A stretch of DNA of 46,402 bases from Amycolatopsis vastitatis (GCF_002234595.1 NZ_NMUL01000032.1:1-46402), one strand, 5' to 3'. Positions 8,563 to 16,789 are shown, counted from the stretch's first letter. Numbers and translations: made by a program. Notes: a model not told the origin generated them from the letters alone.

Positions 8563-9021
8563 ATGACGCGCTTCGAGGTCACCACCGGGATCGCGGCGCT
8601 TCCGCGGCGGGTCTTCGACCTCTCCCTGGAGGTCGAGGTGCACACCGCTTCGATGGCCGGCTCCGGTGAGCGCGTCATCGGCGGCGTCACCTCCGGGCGA
8701 ATGCGGCTCGGCGACACCGTCACCTGGGAAGCGAAGCACTTCGGGGTGCGCTGGCGGATGACCTCCCGCATCAGCGCCTGCGACCCGCCCGGCTACTTCG
8801 TCGACGAGCAGGTCGCGGGTCCGTTCGCACGCTGGCACCACGCCCATCACTTCGAGCCGGACGGCGACGGCGGCACCGTCATGCGTGATGTCATCGACTT
8901 CGCCGCTCCGTTCGGTCCGTTCGGGAGGATCGCCGAGCGGACCGTGCTCGGCTGGTACATGCCCCGGCTCATCCGGCTCCGCAACGAGCACCTCCGGAGA
9001 GCCGCGGAGGCGGCCGGCTGA
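8563..9021 (+). CDS. SRPBCC-fold protein (START/Bet v1-like)
   Basis: This 152-residue cytoplasmic protein has the pattern of the SRPBCC ligand-binding fold: an opening beta strand (RFEVTTGIAAL), an early helix (RRVFDLSLEVEVHT), then alternating strands including VTWEAKHFGVRWRMTSRIS and YFVDEQVAGPFARWHHAHHFE. A long amphipathic C-terminal helix (APFGPFGRIAERTVLGWYMPRLIRLRNEHL) follows. Members resemble cell-division-inhibitor-like or cyclase/dehydrase proteins, but ligand and role cannot be read. It sits between the sugar transporter and the pca operon and is closed by its own terminator, so it appears to be a monocistronic unit. Confidence 0.75.
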   Translation: MTRFEVTTGIAALPRRVFDLSLEVEVHTASMAGSGERVIGGVTSGRMRLGDTVTWEAKHFGVRWRMTSRISACDPPGYFVDEQVAGPFARWHHAHHFEPDGDGGTVMRDVIDFAAPFGPFGRIAERTVLGWYMPRLIRLRNEHLRRAAEAAG

Positions 9022-9034
9022 TCGTTCCCCCGAA

Positions 9035-9073
9035 GGGACTTTCCGCGCGAACGGCGGGAAAAGTCCCCGTTTT
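9035..9073 (+). terminator. Intrinsic terminator after the SRPBCC gene
   Basis: GGGACTTT (9035-9042) pairs perfectly with AAAGTCCC (9060-9067), with further partial G-C pairing inside the loop. A TTTT run at 9070-9073 follows. It separates the SRPBCC gene from the pca operon promoter. Confidence 0.65.
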
Positions 9074-9130
9074 CCTGCGCGGGCCATCCATTGGGTGGAA
9101 GACGGCTGGCCGCGGCACCGGCGACGATGC

Positions 9131-9168
9131 TATGTTCGTTTTCAGAACGAGTGTGCATGATGCGAACA
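9131..9168 (+). promoter_or_regulatory. Probable PcaR operator and promoter of the pca operon
   Basis: Two inverted repeats overlap here. TGTTCG (9133-9138) is mirrored by CGAACA (9163-9168), and TCGTT (9136-9140) by AACGA (9146-9150). TATGTT at 9131-9136 could be the -10 box. GTTCG half-sites are known for IclR-type Pca regulators in other bacteria, and an IclR gene ends this operon, so it is the likely binding site. The ribosome-binding site GGAGG follows at 9172-9176. Confidence 0.55.
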
Positions 9169-9181
9169 ATCGGAGGGCGTG

Positions 9182-9991
9182 ATGGCGGAGCTGCTGTCGC
9201 TGGAGCAGGCCGTGGCCCGGCTGGTGCGCGACGGTGACACCGTCGCGCTCGAGGGCTTCACGCACCTCATCCCGGTCGCGGCCGGGCAGGAGATCATCCG
9301 GCAACGCCGCCGGGATCTCACGCTCGTGCGGATGACCCCGGACATCGTCTACGACCAGCTGATCGGCGCGGGCTGCGCGCGCAAGCTGATCTTTTCGTGG
9401 GGCGGCAACCCCGGCGTCGGGTCGTTGCACCGCTTCCGCGACGCGGTCCAGCACGACTGGCCGGTGCCGCTGGAGATCGAGGAACACAGCCACGCGGGCA
9501 TGGCCAACCGGTACGTCGCCGGCGCGTCCGGCCTGCCCTTCGCGGTGCTGCGTGGCTACACGGGCACCGACCTGCCGGCGCAGACGGACACGATCAAGCC
9601 GATCACGTGCCCGTTCACCGGCGAACGCCTGACCGCGGTGCCGGCGCTGAACCCGGACGTCACGATCGTCCACGCGCAGCGCGCCGACCGGAGCGGCAAC
9701 GTCCAGATGTGGGGGATCACCGGCGTCCAGAAGGAAGCAGTCCTGGCCGCGAAACGGTCTCTGGTGACGGTCGAAGAAGTCGTCGACGAGCTGGAGCCGC
9801 GCCCGGGTGCGGTCGTGCTCCCGGCGTGGGTCGTCACGGCGGTGGCCGAGGTCCCGGGCGGCGCGAAGCCGTCGTACGCGGCCGGTTACTACGAGCGTGA
9901 CAACGCGGCTTACCAGGCGTGGGACGAGGTGGGCCGTGACCGTGAGGAGTTCACGAAGTGGCTGAACGACCTGACCGGGGTGAAGGCATGA
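9182..9991 (+). CDS. pcaI: 3-oxoadipate CoA-transferase subunit A
   Basis: The 269-residue alpha subunit moves CoA from succinyl-CoA to 3-oxoadipate together with PcaJ. Family I CoA-transferase features include GDTVALEGFTHLIP near 18-31, a Gly-rich SWGGNPGVGSLHRFRD near 78-93, and RADRSGNVQMWGI near 170. ATG 9182 is preferred over GTG 9179 because GGAGG at 9172-9176 is then five bases away. Its stop overlaps the pcaJ start (ATGA). It is the first gene of the pca operon, downstream of the probable PcaR operator. A related CoA-transferase with another acid substrate is possible, but the pcaF-H-G context argues for 3-oxoadipate. Confidence 0.88.
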   Translation: MAELLSLEQAVARLVRDGDTVALEGFTHLIPVAAGQEIIRQRRRDLTLVRMTPDIVYDQLIGAGCARKLIFSWGGNPGVGSLHRFRDAVQHDWPVPLEIEEHSHAGMANRYVAGASGLPFAVLRGYTGTDLPAQTDTIKPITCPFTGERLTAVPALNPDVTIVHAQRADRSGNVQMWGITGVQKEAVLAAKRSLVTVEEVVDELEPRPGAVVLPAWVVTAVAEVPGGAKPSYAAGYYERDNAAYQAWDEVGRDREEFTKWLNDLTGVKA

Positions 9992-10746
9992 GCGCCGAGT
10001 ACACCGCCGACGAGATGATGAGCGTCGCGGCGGCCCGCGCGCTCGGGGACGGCATGTCCTGTTTCGTCGGCATCGGGCTGCCGAGCAAGGCGGCCAACCT
10101 CGCGCGCCGCGCGCACGCCCCGAACCTCACGCTGATCTACGAATCCGGCTGCCTGGGCGCGAAGCCGTCGCGGCTGCCGCTGTCGATCGGGGACGGCGAA
10201 CTGGCCGACACCGCGGACGCCGTGGTCAGCGTGCCGGAGGTGTTCAACTACTGGCTCCAGCCCGGCCGCATCGACGTCGGCTTCCTCGGTGCCGCCCAGC
10301 TGGACAAGTTCGGCAACATCAACACCACGGTGATCGGGTCGGACTACCGTGACCCGAAGGTCCGCCTGCCCGGCGCGGGCGGGGCCCCGGAGATCGCGGC
10401 TTCCTGCGGTGAGGTGTTCCTCGTGCTGCGCCAGAGCCCCCGGGCGTTCGTCGAGAAGGTGGACTTCGTGACGTCGTTCGGCCACGGCACCGGCCGTGGC
10501 GACCGCGAGAAGCTCGGGCTCCCGGGCCGGGGCCCGACACTGGTCGTCACCGACCTGGGCCTGCTGCGGCCCGATCCGGAGACCGCCGAACTGACGCTCA
10601 CCGAGCTGCACCCGGGCGTGGAGCTGGACCGGGCGATCAAGGCGACGGGGTGGAAACTGAAGGTGTCGGACGACCTGAAGACCACCCCGGCCCCCACGGA
10701 GCAGGAACTGACCCTCCTCCGCGACCTCGAGAAGGCGAGCGCATGA
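9988..10746 (+). CDS. pcaJ: 3-oxoadipate CoA-transferase subunit B
   Basis: This 252-residue beta subunit carries the catalytic glutamate of family I CoA-transferases, most likely Glu52 in LIYESGCLG, where a glutamyl-CoA thioester forms. FVGIGLPSKAANLAR (26-40) and GFLGAAQLDKFGNINTTVIG near 100 are typical beta-subunit segments. ATG 9988 overlaps the pcaI stop, and its own stop overlaps the thiolase start by four bases. The tight coupling favours equal amounts of the two subunits. It acts in the cytoplasm on 3-oxoadipate. Confidence 0.9.
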   Translation: MSAEYTADEMMSVAAARALGDGMSCFVGIGLPSKAANLARRAHAPNLTLIYESGCLGAKPSRLPLSIGDGELADTADAVVSVPEVFNYWLQPGRIDVGFLGAAQLDKFGNINTTVIGSDYRDPKVRLPGAGGAPEIAASCGEVFLVLRQSPRAFVEKVDFVTSFGHGTGRGDREKLGLPGRGPTLVVTDLGLLRPDPETAELTLTELHPGVELDRAIKATGWKLKVSDDLKTTPAPTEQELTLLRDLEKASA

Positions 10747-11924
10747 CCGACGTCTACGTCCTCGACGCGATCCGCACCCCGTTCGGCCGCTACGGTGGCG
10801 CGCTGGCCGGCGTCCGCCCGGACGACCTCGCCGCCGGGGTCCTCAAGGCCCTGCGGTCCCGCCACGACCTCGATCCGTCCACAGTGGACGAGGTCGTGCT
10901 CGGGGACGCGAACGGCGCGGGCGAGGACAACCGCAACGTGGCCCGCATGGCCGCCCTGCTCGCCGGCTGGCCCACGAGCGTCCCCGGCAGCACCGTCAAC
11001 CGCCTCTGCGGCTCCGGTCTCGACGCGGTGATGCAGGCCAGCCGGGCGATCCAGGTCGGCGACGCGTCGCTGGTCGTCGCCGGCGGCGTCGAGTCGATGA
11101 CCCGCTCCCCGCTGGTCATGCCGAAGCCGGAGAAGGCGTTCCCCGCCGGCAACCAGACCCTGTACAACACCGCGCTCGGCTGGCGCATGGTGAACCCCGA
11201 GATGCCGTCGCAGTGGACGATCTCCCTGGGCGAGTCCACCGAGCAGCTCGCGGAGCGCTACGGCATCGGCCGCGACGAGCAGGACGCCTTCGCGGCGCGC
11301 AGCCACGTGAACGCGGCGAAGGCGTGGGACGAGGGCTTCTACGACGACCTGGTGGTGCCGGTCGAGGGCGTGGACCTGGCCCGTGACGAATGCATCCGGG
11401 CCGATTCCAGCCCCGAGAAGCTGGCGAAGCTGAAGCCAGTCTTCCGCAAGGAGAACGGCACCGTCACCGCGGGCAACGCTTCCCCGCTGAACGACGGCGC
11501 CTCGGCGCTCCTGCTCGGCGACGAGACGGCCGCGAGCCGGCTGGGCAAAGCCCCGCTCGCCCGGATCGCCGGCCGCGGCGCGGCCGGCGTCGACCCGGAC
11601 GTCTTCGGCATCGGCCCGGTGCGCGCGGCGGAGATCGCGCTGGAGCGGGCCGGCATCGGCTGGGACGACCTGGCCGCGGTGGAGCTCAACGAAGCCTTCG
11701 CGGCGCAGTCGCTGGCCTGCCTGCGCGACTGGAAGAAGCTCGACCCGGAGATCGTGAACACCCACGGCGGCGCGATCGCCATCGGGCACCCGCTCGGCGC
11801 GTCCGGCGGCCGGATCCTCGGCACCCTGGCGCACGACCTGCACCGCCGCGGCGGAGGCTGGGGACTCGCCGCCATCTGCATCGGCGTCGGCCAGGGCCTG
11901 GCCGTCGTCCTCGAAGGCCGGTAA
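10743..11924 (+). CDS. pcaF: 3-oxoadipyl-CoA thiolase
   Basis: The 393-residue thiolase cleaves 3-oxoadipyl-CoA with CoA to succinyl-CoA and acetyl-CoA, the last step of the pathway. The acyl-carrying Cys89 lies in STVNRLCGSGLD, His349 in IAIGHPLGASGG and the base Cys379 in AAICIGVGQG. The length fits degradative thiolases. It is translationally coupled to pcaJ and separated from pcaH by 11 bases carrying its ribosome-binding site. By sequence alone a general acetyl-CoA acetyltransferase is possible; the operon gives the specificity. Confidence 0.9.
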   Translation: MTDVYVLDAIRTPFGRYGGALAGVRPDDLAAGVLKALRSRHDLDPSTVDEVVLGDANGAGEDNRNVARMAALLAGWPTSVPGSTVNRLCGSGLDAVMQASRAIQVGDASLVVAGGVESMTRSPLVMPKPEKAFPAGNQTLYNTALGWRMVNPEMPSQWTISLGESTEQLAERYGIGRDEQDAFAARSHVNAAKAWDEGFYDDLVVPVEGVDLARDECIRADSSPEKLAKLKPVFRKENGTVTAGNASPLNDGASALLLGDETAASRLGKAPLARIAGRGAAGVDPDVFGIGPVRAAEIALERAGIGWDDLAAVELNEAFAAQSLACLRDWKKLDPEIVNTHGGAIAIGHPLGASGGRILGTLAHDLHRRGGGWGLAAICIGVGQGLAVVLEGR

Positions 11925-11935
11925 AGGAGATCGAC

Positions 11936-12670
11936 GTGGCTACTCCGACCGAATTCAGGCTGCCGCGGTACGAGCAGGACCCGGACGGCACGCACCCGCC
12001 CCTCGACTTCAGCGGCTACGGCTCCACAGCGCTGCGGCACCCGAAGCAGGAACTGGTGCTGCTCCCGCAGATGCTCACCGAGGTCACCGGCCCGCTGCTC
12101 GGCCCCGGCCGGCTCGGCGAACACGACAACGACCTCACCCGGCAGCACGCGGGCGAACCGCAGGGACAGCGGATCATCGTCACCGGACGGCTGCTCGACG
12201 GCGACGGCCGCCCAGTGCGCGACTCGCTCGTCGAGATCTGGCAGGCCAACGCGGGCGGCCGGTACCGGCACACCGGCGACCGCTGGCCGTCGCCGCTCGA
12301 CCCGAACTTCGACGGCGTCGGGCGCACCCTGACCGACAGCGACGGCCGCTACACCTTCACCACCATCAAGCCCGGCGCGTACCCGTGGAAGAACCACGAC
12401 AACGCCTGGCGCCCGGCGCACATCCACTTCTCGGTGTTCGGCTCGGCGTTCACCCAGCGGCTGGTCACCCAGATGTACTTCCCGGACGACCCGCTGTTCT
12501 CCCAGGACCCGATCTTCAACTCGATCCCGGACGAGAAGGCCCGGCAGCGGATGGTCTCGCGCTACGACCACGACATCACCCAGGCCGAGTGGGCGCTCGG
12601 GTACCAGTTCGACATCGTGCTGCGCGGGCGCGACGCGTCGGTGTTCGAAGAGGAAGAGGACGAGGACTGA
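11936..12670 (+). CDS. pcaH: Protocatechuate 3,4-dioxygenase beta subunit
   Basis: This 244-residue subunit carries the non-heme ferric iron that splits protocatechuate between the hydroxyls to 3-carboxy-cis,cis-muconate. All four iron ligands are visible: Tyr110 (GGRYRHTGD), Tyr149 (PGAYPW), His162 and His164 (AHIHFSVFG). GRLLDGDGRPVRDSLVEIWQ near 84-103 is the intradiol core strand. GTG 11936 follows AAAGGAGA by a normal gap. The C-terminus ends in an acidic tail (EEEEDED). Its stop overlaps the pcaG start. Confidence is high because the ligands and the paired subunit agree. Confidence 0.96.
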   Translation: MATPTEFRLPRYEQDPDGTHPPLDFSGYGSTALRHPKQELVLLPQMLTEVTGPLLGPGRLGEHDNDLTRQHAGEPQGQRIIVTGRLLDGDGRPVRDSLVEIWQANAGGRYRHTGDRWPSPLDPNFDGVGRTLTDSDGRYTFTTIKPGAYPWKNHDNAWRPAHIHFSVFGSAFTQRLVTQMYFPDDPLFSQDPIFNSIPDEKARQRMVSRYDHDITQAEWALGYQFDIVLRGRDASVFEEEEDED

Positions 12671-13224
12671 TGCCCAGGCTGCTGCCCACTCCTTCGCAGA
12701 CCGTCGGCCCGTACCTGTCGATCGGGCTGCCCTGGCCCGACGGCCCGCACGTCGTGCCCGAAGGCACCCCCGGCGCGTTCTGGATCCGCGGCACGGTCCG
12801 CGACGGCAACGGCGACCCGGTCCCGGACGCCATGATCGAGACCTGGCAGGCCGACCCCGGCGGCGGGTTCCGCCACCCCGACGACCCGCGCGGCGAGGCG
12901 TCCGGCGAATTTCGCGGCTTCGGTCGCTGCCCGACGAACCCCGACGGCACGTACGGGATCCTCACCCTGCTGCCGGGCGTCGTGCCCGGCGAGGGCGGCA
13001 CCACGCAGGCGCGGCACATCGACGTGTCGGTGTTCGCGCGCGGCCTGCTGAACCGGGTCGTCACGCGGATCTACTTCGAAGACCAGGACAACTCCGGGGA
13101 CCCGGTGCTGACGACCGTCCCGGAGGAGCGGCGCGGCACGCTGATCGCCGCGAAGACCGACGACGGCTACCGCTTCGACGTGCGCCTCCAGGGCGACGGC
13201 GAGACGGTGTTCTTCGCGCTGTGA
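12670..13224 (+). CDS. pcaG: Protocatechuate 3,4-dioxygenase alpha subunit
   Basis: The 184-residue alpha subunit shares the intradiol dioxygenase fold but not the iron ligands, as expected. TPSQTVGPYLSIGLPW at the N-terminus contributes to the active-site mouth in known enzymes. DAMIETWQADPGGGF near 58 and RHIDVSVFARGLLNRVVTRIYFED near 118 match the family. It starts in overlap with pcaH, allowing assembly of the (alpha-beta) protomer. In many actinomycetes the next gene is pcaB, but here the next start lies only 14 bases beyond this stop and encodes PcaD. Confidence 0.94.
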   Translation: MPRLLPTPSQTVGPYLSIGLPWPDGPHVVPEGTPGAFWIRGTVRDGNGDPVPDAMIETWQADPGGGFRHPDDPRGEASGEFRGFGRCPTNPDGTYGILTLLPGVVPGEGGTTQARHIDVSVFARGLLNRVVTRIYFEDQDNSGDPVLTTVPEERRGTLIAAKTDDGYRFDVRLQGDGETVFFAL

Positions 13225-13238
13225 ACGGAGGTGAGCGC

Positions 13239-14015
13239 GTGAGCGCCGTGCGGGTGCACCGGGTGGTCGAGGGCCCGGAGGACGGCCCGGTCGTGGTCTT
13301 CGCCGGCTCGCTGGGCAGCGACCTGCGCATGTGGGAGCCGCAGGTCGCGCCGCTGGTCGAGCGCGGCTACCGGGTGGTGCGCTACGACGCCCGGGGCCAC
13401 GGCGGCTCACCGGTCCCGCCCCCGCCGTACCGGCTGGAGGACCTCGGCGCCGACTTCGTGGCCCTGCTCGACGACCTCGGCGTCGAGCGCGCCCACCTGG
13501 TCGGGCTGTCGCTCGGCGGGATGACCGGCATGTGGCTCGGCGTGCACGTCCCGGACCGGATCGCGAGCCTGGTGCTGTGCTGCACCTCGGCCAAGCTGGG
13601 CCCGCCGTCGATGTGGGTGGAGCGCGCCCGCAAGGTCCGCGCGGAAGGCACGGCGTCGATCGCGGAAGCCGGGGTCGGCCGGTGGCTGACGGAGCCGTAC
13701 GCGAAGAGCCACCCGGACGTCGCGGAGTTCCTGCGGGCGATGATCGCCGCGGTCCCGGCCGAGGGGTACGCGGCGTGCTGCGAGCTCATCGAGCGGATGG
13801 ACCAGCTGGACGCGTTGCCGAAGATCAGCGCGCCGACGCTGGTCATCGCCGGCGCCGACGACCGGGCCACGTCGCCGGAGGAGCACGCCCGCCCGATCGC
13901 CGAGGCCATCCCCGGCGCGCGGCTGGAGGTGGTGGCGAACGCCTCGCACCTGGGCAGCTACGAGCGGCCCGCGGAGTTCACCCGACTGATCCTCGACCAC
14001 TTGGAGCGAACTTGA
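13239..14015 (+). CDS. pcaD: 3-oxoadipate enol-lactonase
   Basis: This 258-residue alpha/beta hydrolase should open 3-oxoadipate enol-lactone to 3-oxoadipate. The catalytic triad is Ser91 in the elbow GLSLGGM, Asp207 or 208 in AGADDRAT, and His237 in NASHLGSYE. GSLGSDLRMWEPQ near 23-35 forms the oxyanion region. GTG 13239 is chosen because GGAGG lies at 13227-13231; GTG 13221 has no such site. Unlike the fused PcaL of Streptomyces and Rhodococcus, lactonase and decarboxylase are separate genes here. The stop overlaps a TTG start of the next gene (TTGA). Confidence 0.92.
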   Translation: MSAVRVHRVVEGPEDGPVVVFAGSLGSDLRMWEPQVAPLVERGYRVVRYDARGHGGSPVPPPPYRLEDLGADFVALLDDLGVERAHLVGLSLGGMTGMWLGVHVPDRIASLVLCCTSAKLGPPSMWVERARKVRAEGTASIAEAGVGRWLTEPYAKSHPDVAEFLRAMIAAVPAEGYAACCELIERMDQLDALPKISAPTLVIAGADDRATSPEEHARPIAEAIPGARLEVVANASHLGSYERPAEFTRLILDHLERT

Positions 14016-14413
14016 CGAACCGGCACGAGGACGGCATGAAGGTGCGGCGCGAGGTGCTCGGCGACGAGCACGTCGACCGCGCGGTCGCGGGCACCACGGA
14101 GTTCAGCCGCCCGTTCCAGGACTACATCACCGAGGGTGCCTGGGGCTCGGTGTGGGCCCGCGACGGTCTCGACCGCCGGACACGCAGCTGCGTGACGCTG
14201 GCGGCGCTCACCGCGTTGCACGCGCACAACGAACTGGCGATGCACGTGCGGGCCGCGGTCCGCAACGGCCTGACGGCCGCGGAGATCGGCGAGGTCCTCC
14301 TGCACACGGCGGTCTACGCCGGGGCGCCGGCGGCGAACGCGGCGTTCGCCATCGCGCAGCGCACCCTGGCCGAGCTCGGCGAGCCGAGCGCCCTGCCCGC
14401 CGACGCCGGATAA
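14012..14413 (+). CDS. pcaC: 4-carboxymuconolactone decarboxylase
   Basis: The 133-residue AhpD-fold protein decarboxylates 4-carboxymuconolactone to the enol-lactone used by PcaD. Family features are GMKVRREVLGDEHVDR (9-24), a TRSCVTLAALTALH segment with Cys60, and His78 in ELAMHVRAA. I start it at TTG 14012, overlapping the pcaD stop, because residues before the in-frame ATG 14036 (RHEDG) still match the conserved N-terminus of the family; GGAG at 14003-14006 is suitably placed. Most PcaC proteins are 120-135 residues. It is the last enzyme gene before the regulator. Confidence 0.92.
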   Translation: MTNRHEDGMKVRREVLGDEHVDRAVAGTTEFSRPFQDYITEGAWGSVWARDGLDRRTRSCVTLAALTALHAHNELAMHVRAAVRNGLTAAEIGEVLLHTAVYAGAPAANAAFAIAQRTLAELGEPSALPADAG

Positions 14414-14423
14414 GGTGCCGGGC

Positions 14424-15254
14424 ATGGACGTGGGGCGGCCCATCGAAGCCGAGCTGGACGGAGAGCCGGCGCACCGTGGCGCCCACCACGTGCAGTCGCT
14501 GGAGCGCGGGCTGGCCGTGATCAAGGCCTTCCACGCGGGCGCGGCGGAGCTGACCCTGAGCGACGTCGCCCGCGCGACCGGCCTCACCCGCGCGGCGGCG
14601 CGGCGGTTCCTGCTGACCCTGACCGACCTCGGCTACGTCCGCACCGACGGCAAGTACTTCTCGCTCACGGCCCGGGTGCTGGAGCTGGGGTATTCGTACC
14701 TGTCGAGCATGACGCTGCCGGAGGTGGCGCAGCCGCACCTGGAGCGCCTGTCCGCGGAGGTGCACGAGTCGAGCTCGGTCTCGGTGCTGGAGGGCACGGA
14801 CATCGTCTACGTGGCGCGGGTGGCGGTTTCCCGCATCATGACGGTCAGCATCAACGTGGGCACCCGCTTCCCGGCGTACGCGACGTCGATGGGGCACGTG
14901 CTGCTGGCCGGGCTGAGCGCGGCGGAGCTGGAGGCGTACTTCGTGGTGGCGAGGCTCGACCGCCTGACGGAACGCACGGTCACCGCACCGGACCGCCTGC
15001 GCGCGGAGCTGGCCAAGGTCACCGCCCAGGGCTGGGCGATGGTCGACCAGGAGCTGGAGGAAGGCCTCCGTTCGGTGGCGGCCCCGATCCGCAACCGCAC
15101 GGGCCGCGTGGTGGCGGCGGTGAACCTGTCGACGCACGCGAGCCGCACGACAGCGGAGTCGGTGGAGAAGAACCTGGTCCCCCCGCTCTTGGAGACGGCC
15201 CGCGCGATCGAAGCGGACCTGGCGGTCGGTGCCCCGGGCCGCGCCCATGGCTGA
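14424..15254 (+). CDS. pcaR: IclR-family regulator of the pca operon
   Basis: A 276-residue IclR protein with an N-terminal winged helix (about 27-90, VQSLERGLAVIKAF, LSDVARATGLTRAAARRFLLTL) and a C-terminal effector-binding domain (about 100-270, including INVGTRFPAYATSMGHVLLA). The PcaR/PcaU/PobR branch of IclR is known to sense aromatic acids or beta-ketoadipate and often activates. It begins 11 bases after pcaC, using ATG 14424 with AAGG upstream, so it belongs to the operon it probably controls through the repeats at 9133-9168. Its 3' end overlaps the next gene by eight bases. Whether it activates or represses cannot be read. Confidence 0.88.
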   Translation: MDVGRPIEAELDGEPAHRGAHHVQSLERGLAVIKAFHAGAAELTLSDVARATGLTRAAARRFLLTLTDLGYVRTDGKYFSLTARVLELGYSYLSSMTLPEVAQPHLERLSAEVHESSSVSVLEGTDIVYVARVAVSRIMTVSINVGTRFPAYATSMGHVLLAGLSAAELEAYFVVARLDRLTERTVTAPDRLRAELAKVTAQGWAMVDQELEEGLRSVAAPIRNRTGRVVAAVNLSTHASRTTAESVEKNLVPPLLETARAIEADLAVGAPGRAHG

Positions 15255-15825
15255 ACCGGTCGCCGGTCTCCTCCTCGCCGCCGGAGCGGGCCGCCGGTTC
15301 GGTGGCCCGAAGGCTCTCGCCGAACTCGACGGGGAACCTCTCGTTCTCCGGGCCCTGCGTACCCTCGCCGAGGCGGGCTGTGCCCCGGTTCGCGTGGTTG
15401 TCGGCGCCGCCGCCGACGAAGTCCTCGCCCTGCTGCCCGATCCCTCCCAAGCCGTCCGGGCCGAAGACTGGGAGGCCGGCATGGGCGCCTCCCTGAAAGC
15501 GGGCCTGACCGCGCTCGAGGCCACCGAAGGCCCCGTCGCCGCCCTCGTTCACCTCGTCGACCTGCCGTGGGCCGGCCCGGACGTGCTCGCCCGCGTCGCC
15601 GCGCACGCGTCCACCGAAACGGTCGCCCGCGCCGCCTACGACGGTGTCCCCGGCCACCCCGTGCTGCTCGGACGGCGCTGGTGGGCCGAAATCGCCGACG
15701 CCGCCCATGGCGACCGCGGTGCCCGCGACTGGCTCGCCACCCGCACCGACCTCCGGCTCGTCGAGTGCGGTGACCTCGGCAGCGGCCGGGACGTCGATCG
15801 GCGGGCCGACCTGCCCGGGCGCTGA
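15247..15825 (+). CDS. mocA: MobA/MocA-like nucleotidyltransferase (probable molybdopterin cytidylyltransferase)
   Basis: The 192-residue protein has the nucleotidyltransferase opening GLLLAAGAGRRFGGPKAL (7-24), then VRVVVGAAADEV, a Gly-Met-Gly-Ala-Ser loop near 80, the metal-site VHLVDLPW near 103, and GVPGHPVLLGRRWW near 137. This is the MocA pattern, in which CTP and molybdopterin form the cytosine dinucleotide cofactor of CoxL-type hydroxylases. Downstream coxD, coxE, xdhC and coxSLM genes support this reading. ATG 15247 overlaps the pcaR 3' end, so it is also coupled to the pca operon. A MobA-type guanylyltransferase is the main alternative. Confidence 0.8.
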   Translation: MAEPVAGLLLAAGAGRRFGGPKALAELDGEPLVLRALRTLAEAGCAPVRVVVGAAADEVLALLPDPSQAVRAEDWEAGMGASLKAGLTALEATEGPVAALVHLVDLPWAGPDVLARVAAHASTETVARAAYDGVPGHPVLLGRRWWAEIADAAHGDRGARDWLATRTDLRLVECGDLGSGRDVDRRADLPGR

Positions 15826-15849
15826 CCCGCACGCGGCTTCCGCGCCGCC

Positions 15850-15862
15850 TACGATCGACACC
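15850..15862 (+). promoter_or_regulatory. -10 element for leaderless coxD mRNA
   Basis: TACGAT (15850-15855) is followed seven bases later by GTG 15863, with no Shine-Dalgarno sequence between. It probably starts a leaderless message for the MoxR-type ATPase, independent of the mocA-pca transcript. Confidence 0.5.
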
Positions 15863-16741
15863 GTGACGGACTCGCTCGCCTCGCCTGAAGAACTTGCCGC
15901 CGCGCTCGACGCGACCGGCTACCTCGCCGACGACGGGCTCGCGACCGCTGGGTTCCTCGCCCTGCGGATGGGCCGTCCGCTCTTCTGCGAGGGCGAGCCG
16001 GGCACCGGCAAGACGTCACTCGCCCTCGCGCTGGCCGCCGCGCTGGGCTTGCCGCTCATCCGCCTCCAGTGCCACGAGGGCATCGACGCCGCCCAGGCCC
16101 TCTACGAGTGGGACTTCCCGCGGCAGCTCCTGCACCTGCGCGCGCTGGAGGCCGCCGGCGACGGGCACATCGAGGTCGAGACCGCCGAGCGCTCGCTCTA
16201 CACCGAGCGCTTCCTGCTGGCCCGGCCGCTGCTGCAGGCCCTGATCAGCGCGCCGTGCGTGCTGCTGGTCGACGAGATCGACCGCGCCGACGACGAGTTC
16301 GAAGCCTTCCTCCTGCAGCTGCTCGACGAACACGCCGTGACCATCCCCGAGTACGGCGAGGTCCGCGCCGAGCATCCCCCGTTGGTGGTGCTGACCTCGA
16401 ACCGGACCCGGGAGGTGCACGACGCCCTCAAGCGGCGCTGCCTCTACCATTGGCTCGAACACCCGGACCTGGTGCGGGAGGTCACGATCCTGCGCCGTAG
16501 GATCCCGCGAATAGGTGAAGTTCTGGCTCGGCAGATCGCTGAAGCGGTGCATCGGCTCCGCGAAATGGACCTGCTGAAACCACCGGGAGTAGCGGAGTCA
16601 CTCGATTGGGCGAGGGCTCTGTTGACTCTGGGGCGTGACGAGCTGGACGCGGCAACGGCGGCGCGGACGCTCGGGGCCGTCCTTAAATACAGCGAAGACC
16701 TCGACCGGGTCAGGGCGAAACTCGACGCCTTGTTCGCCTGA
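15863..16741 (+). CDS. coxD: MoxR-family AAA+ ATPase, CoxD-like
   Basis: This 292-residue AAA+ protein has Walker A GEPGTGKT (44-51), Walker B VLLVDEIDRADDEFEAFLLQ near 135, sensor I VLTSNRTREVHDALKRRC near 185, and the helical lid. CoxD is known to act with the VWA protein CoxE in maturing the Mo-Cu site of CO dehydrogenase; MoxR/VWA pairs more widely remodel metal enzymes. The partner CoxE-like gene lies 2.2 kb downstream rather than adjacent, because a glycosyltransferase and a tRNA gene intervene. GTG 15863 is chosen from the promoter placement and family N-terminus. Confidence 0.88.
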   Translation: MTDSLASPEELAAALDATGYLADDGLATAGFLALRMGRPLFCEGEPGTGKTSLALALAAALGLPLIRLQCHEGIDAAQALYEWDFPRQLLHLRALEAAGDGHIEVETAERSLYTERFLLARPLLQALISAPCVLLVDEIDRADDEFEAFLLQLLDEHAVTIPEYGEVRAEHPPLVVLTSNRTREVHDALKRRCLYHWLEHPDLVREVTILRRRIPRIGEVLARQIAEAVHRLREMDLLKPPGVAESLDWARALLTLGRDELDAATAARTLGAVLKYSEDLDRVRAKLDALFA

Positions 16742-16789
16742 CCACCCGGTCGGCGTGCCCGGTGTGGCGGAGCGGGGGAGGACCTGCGG

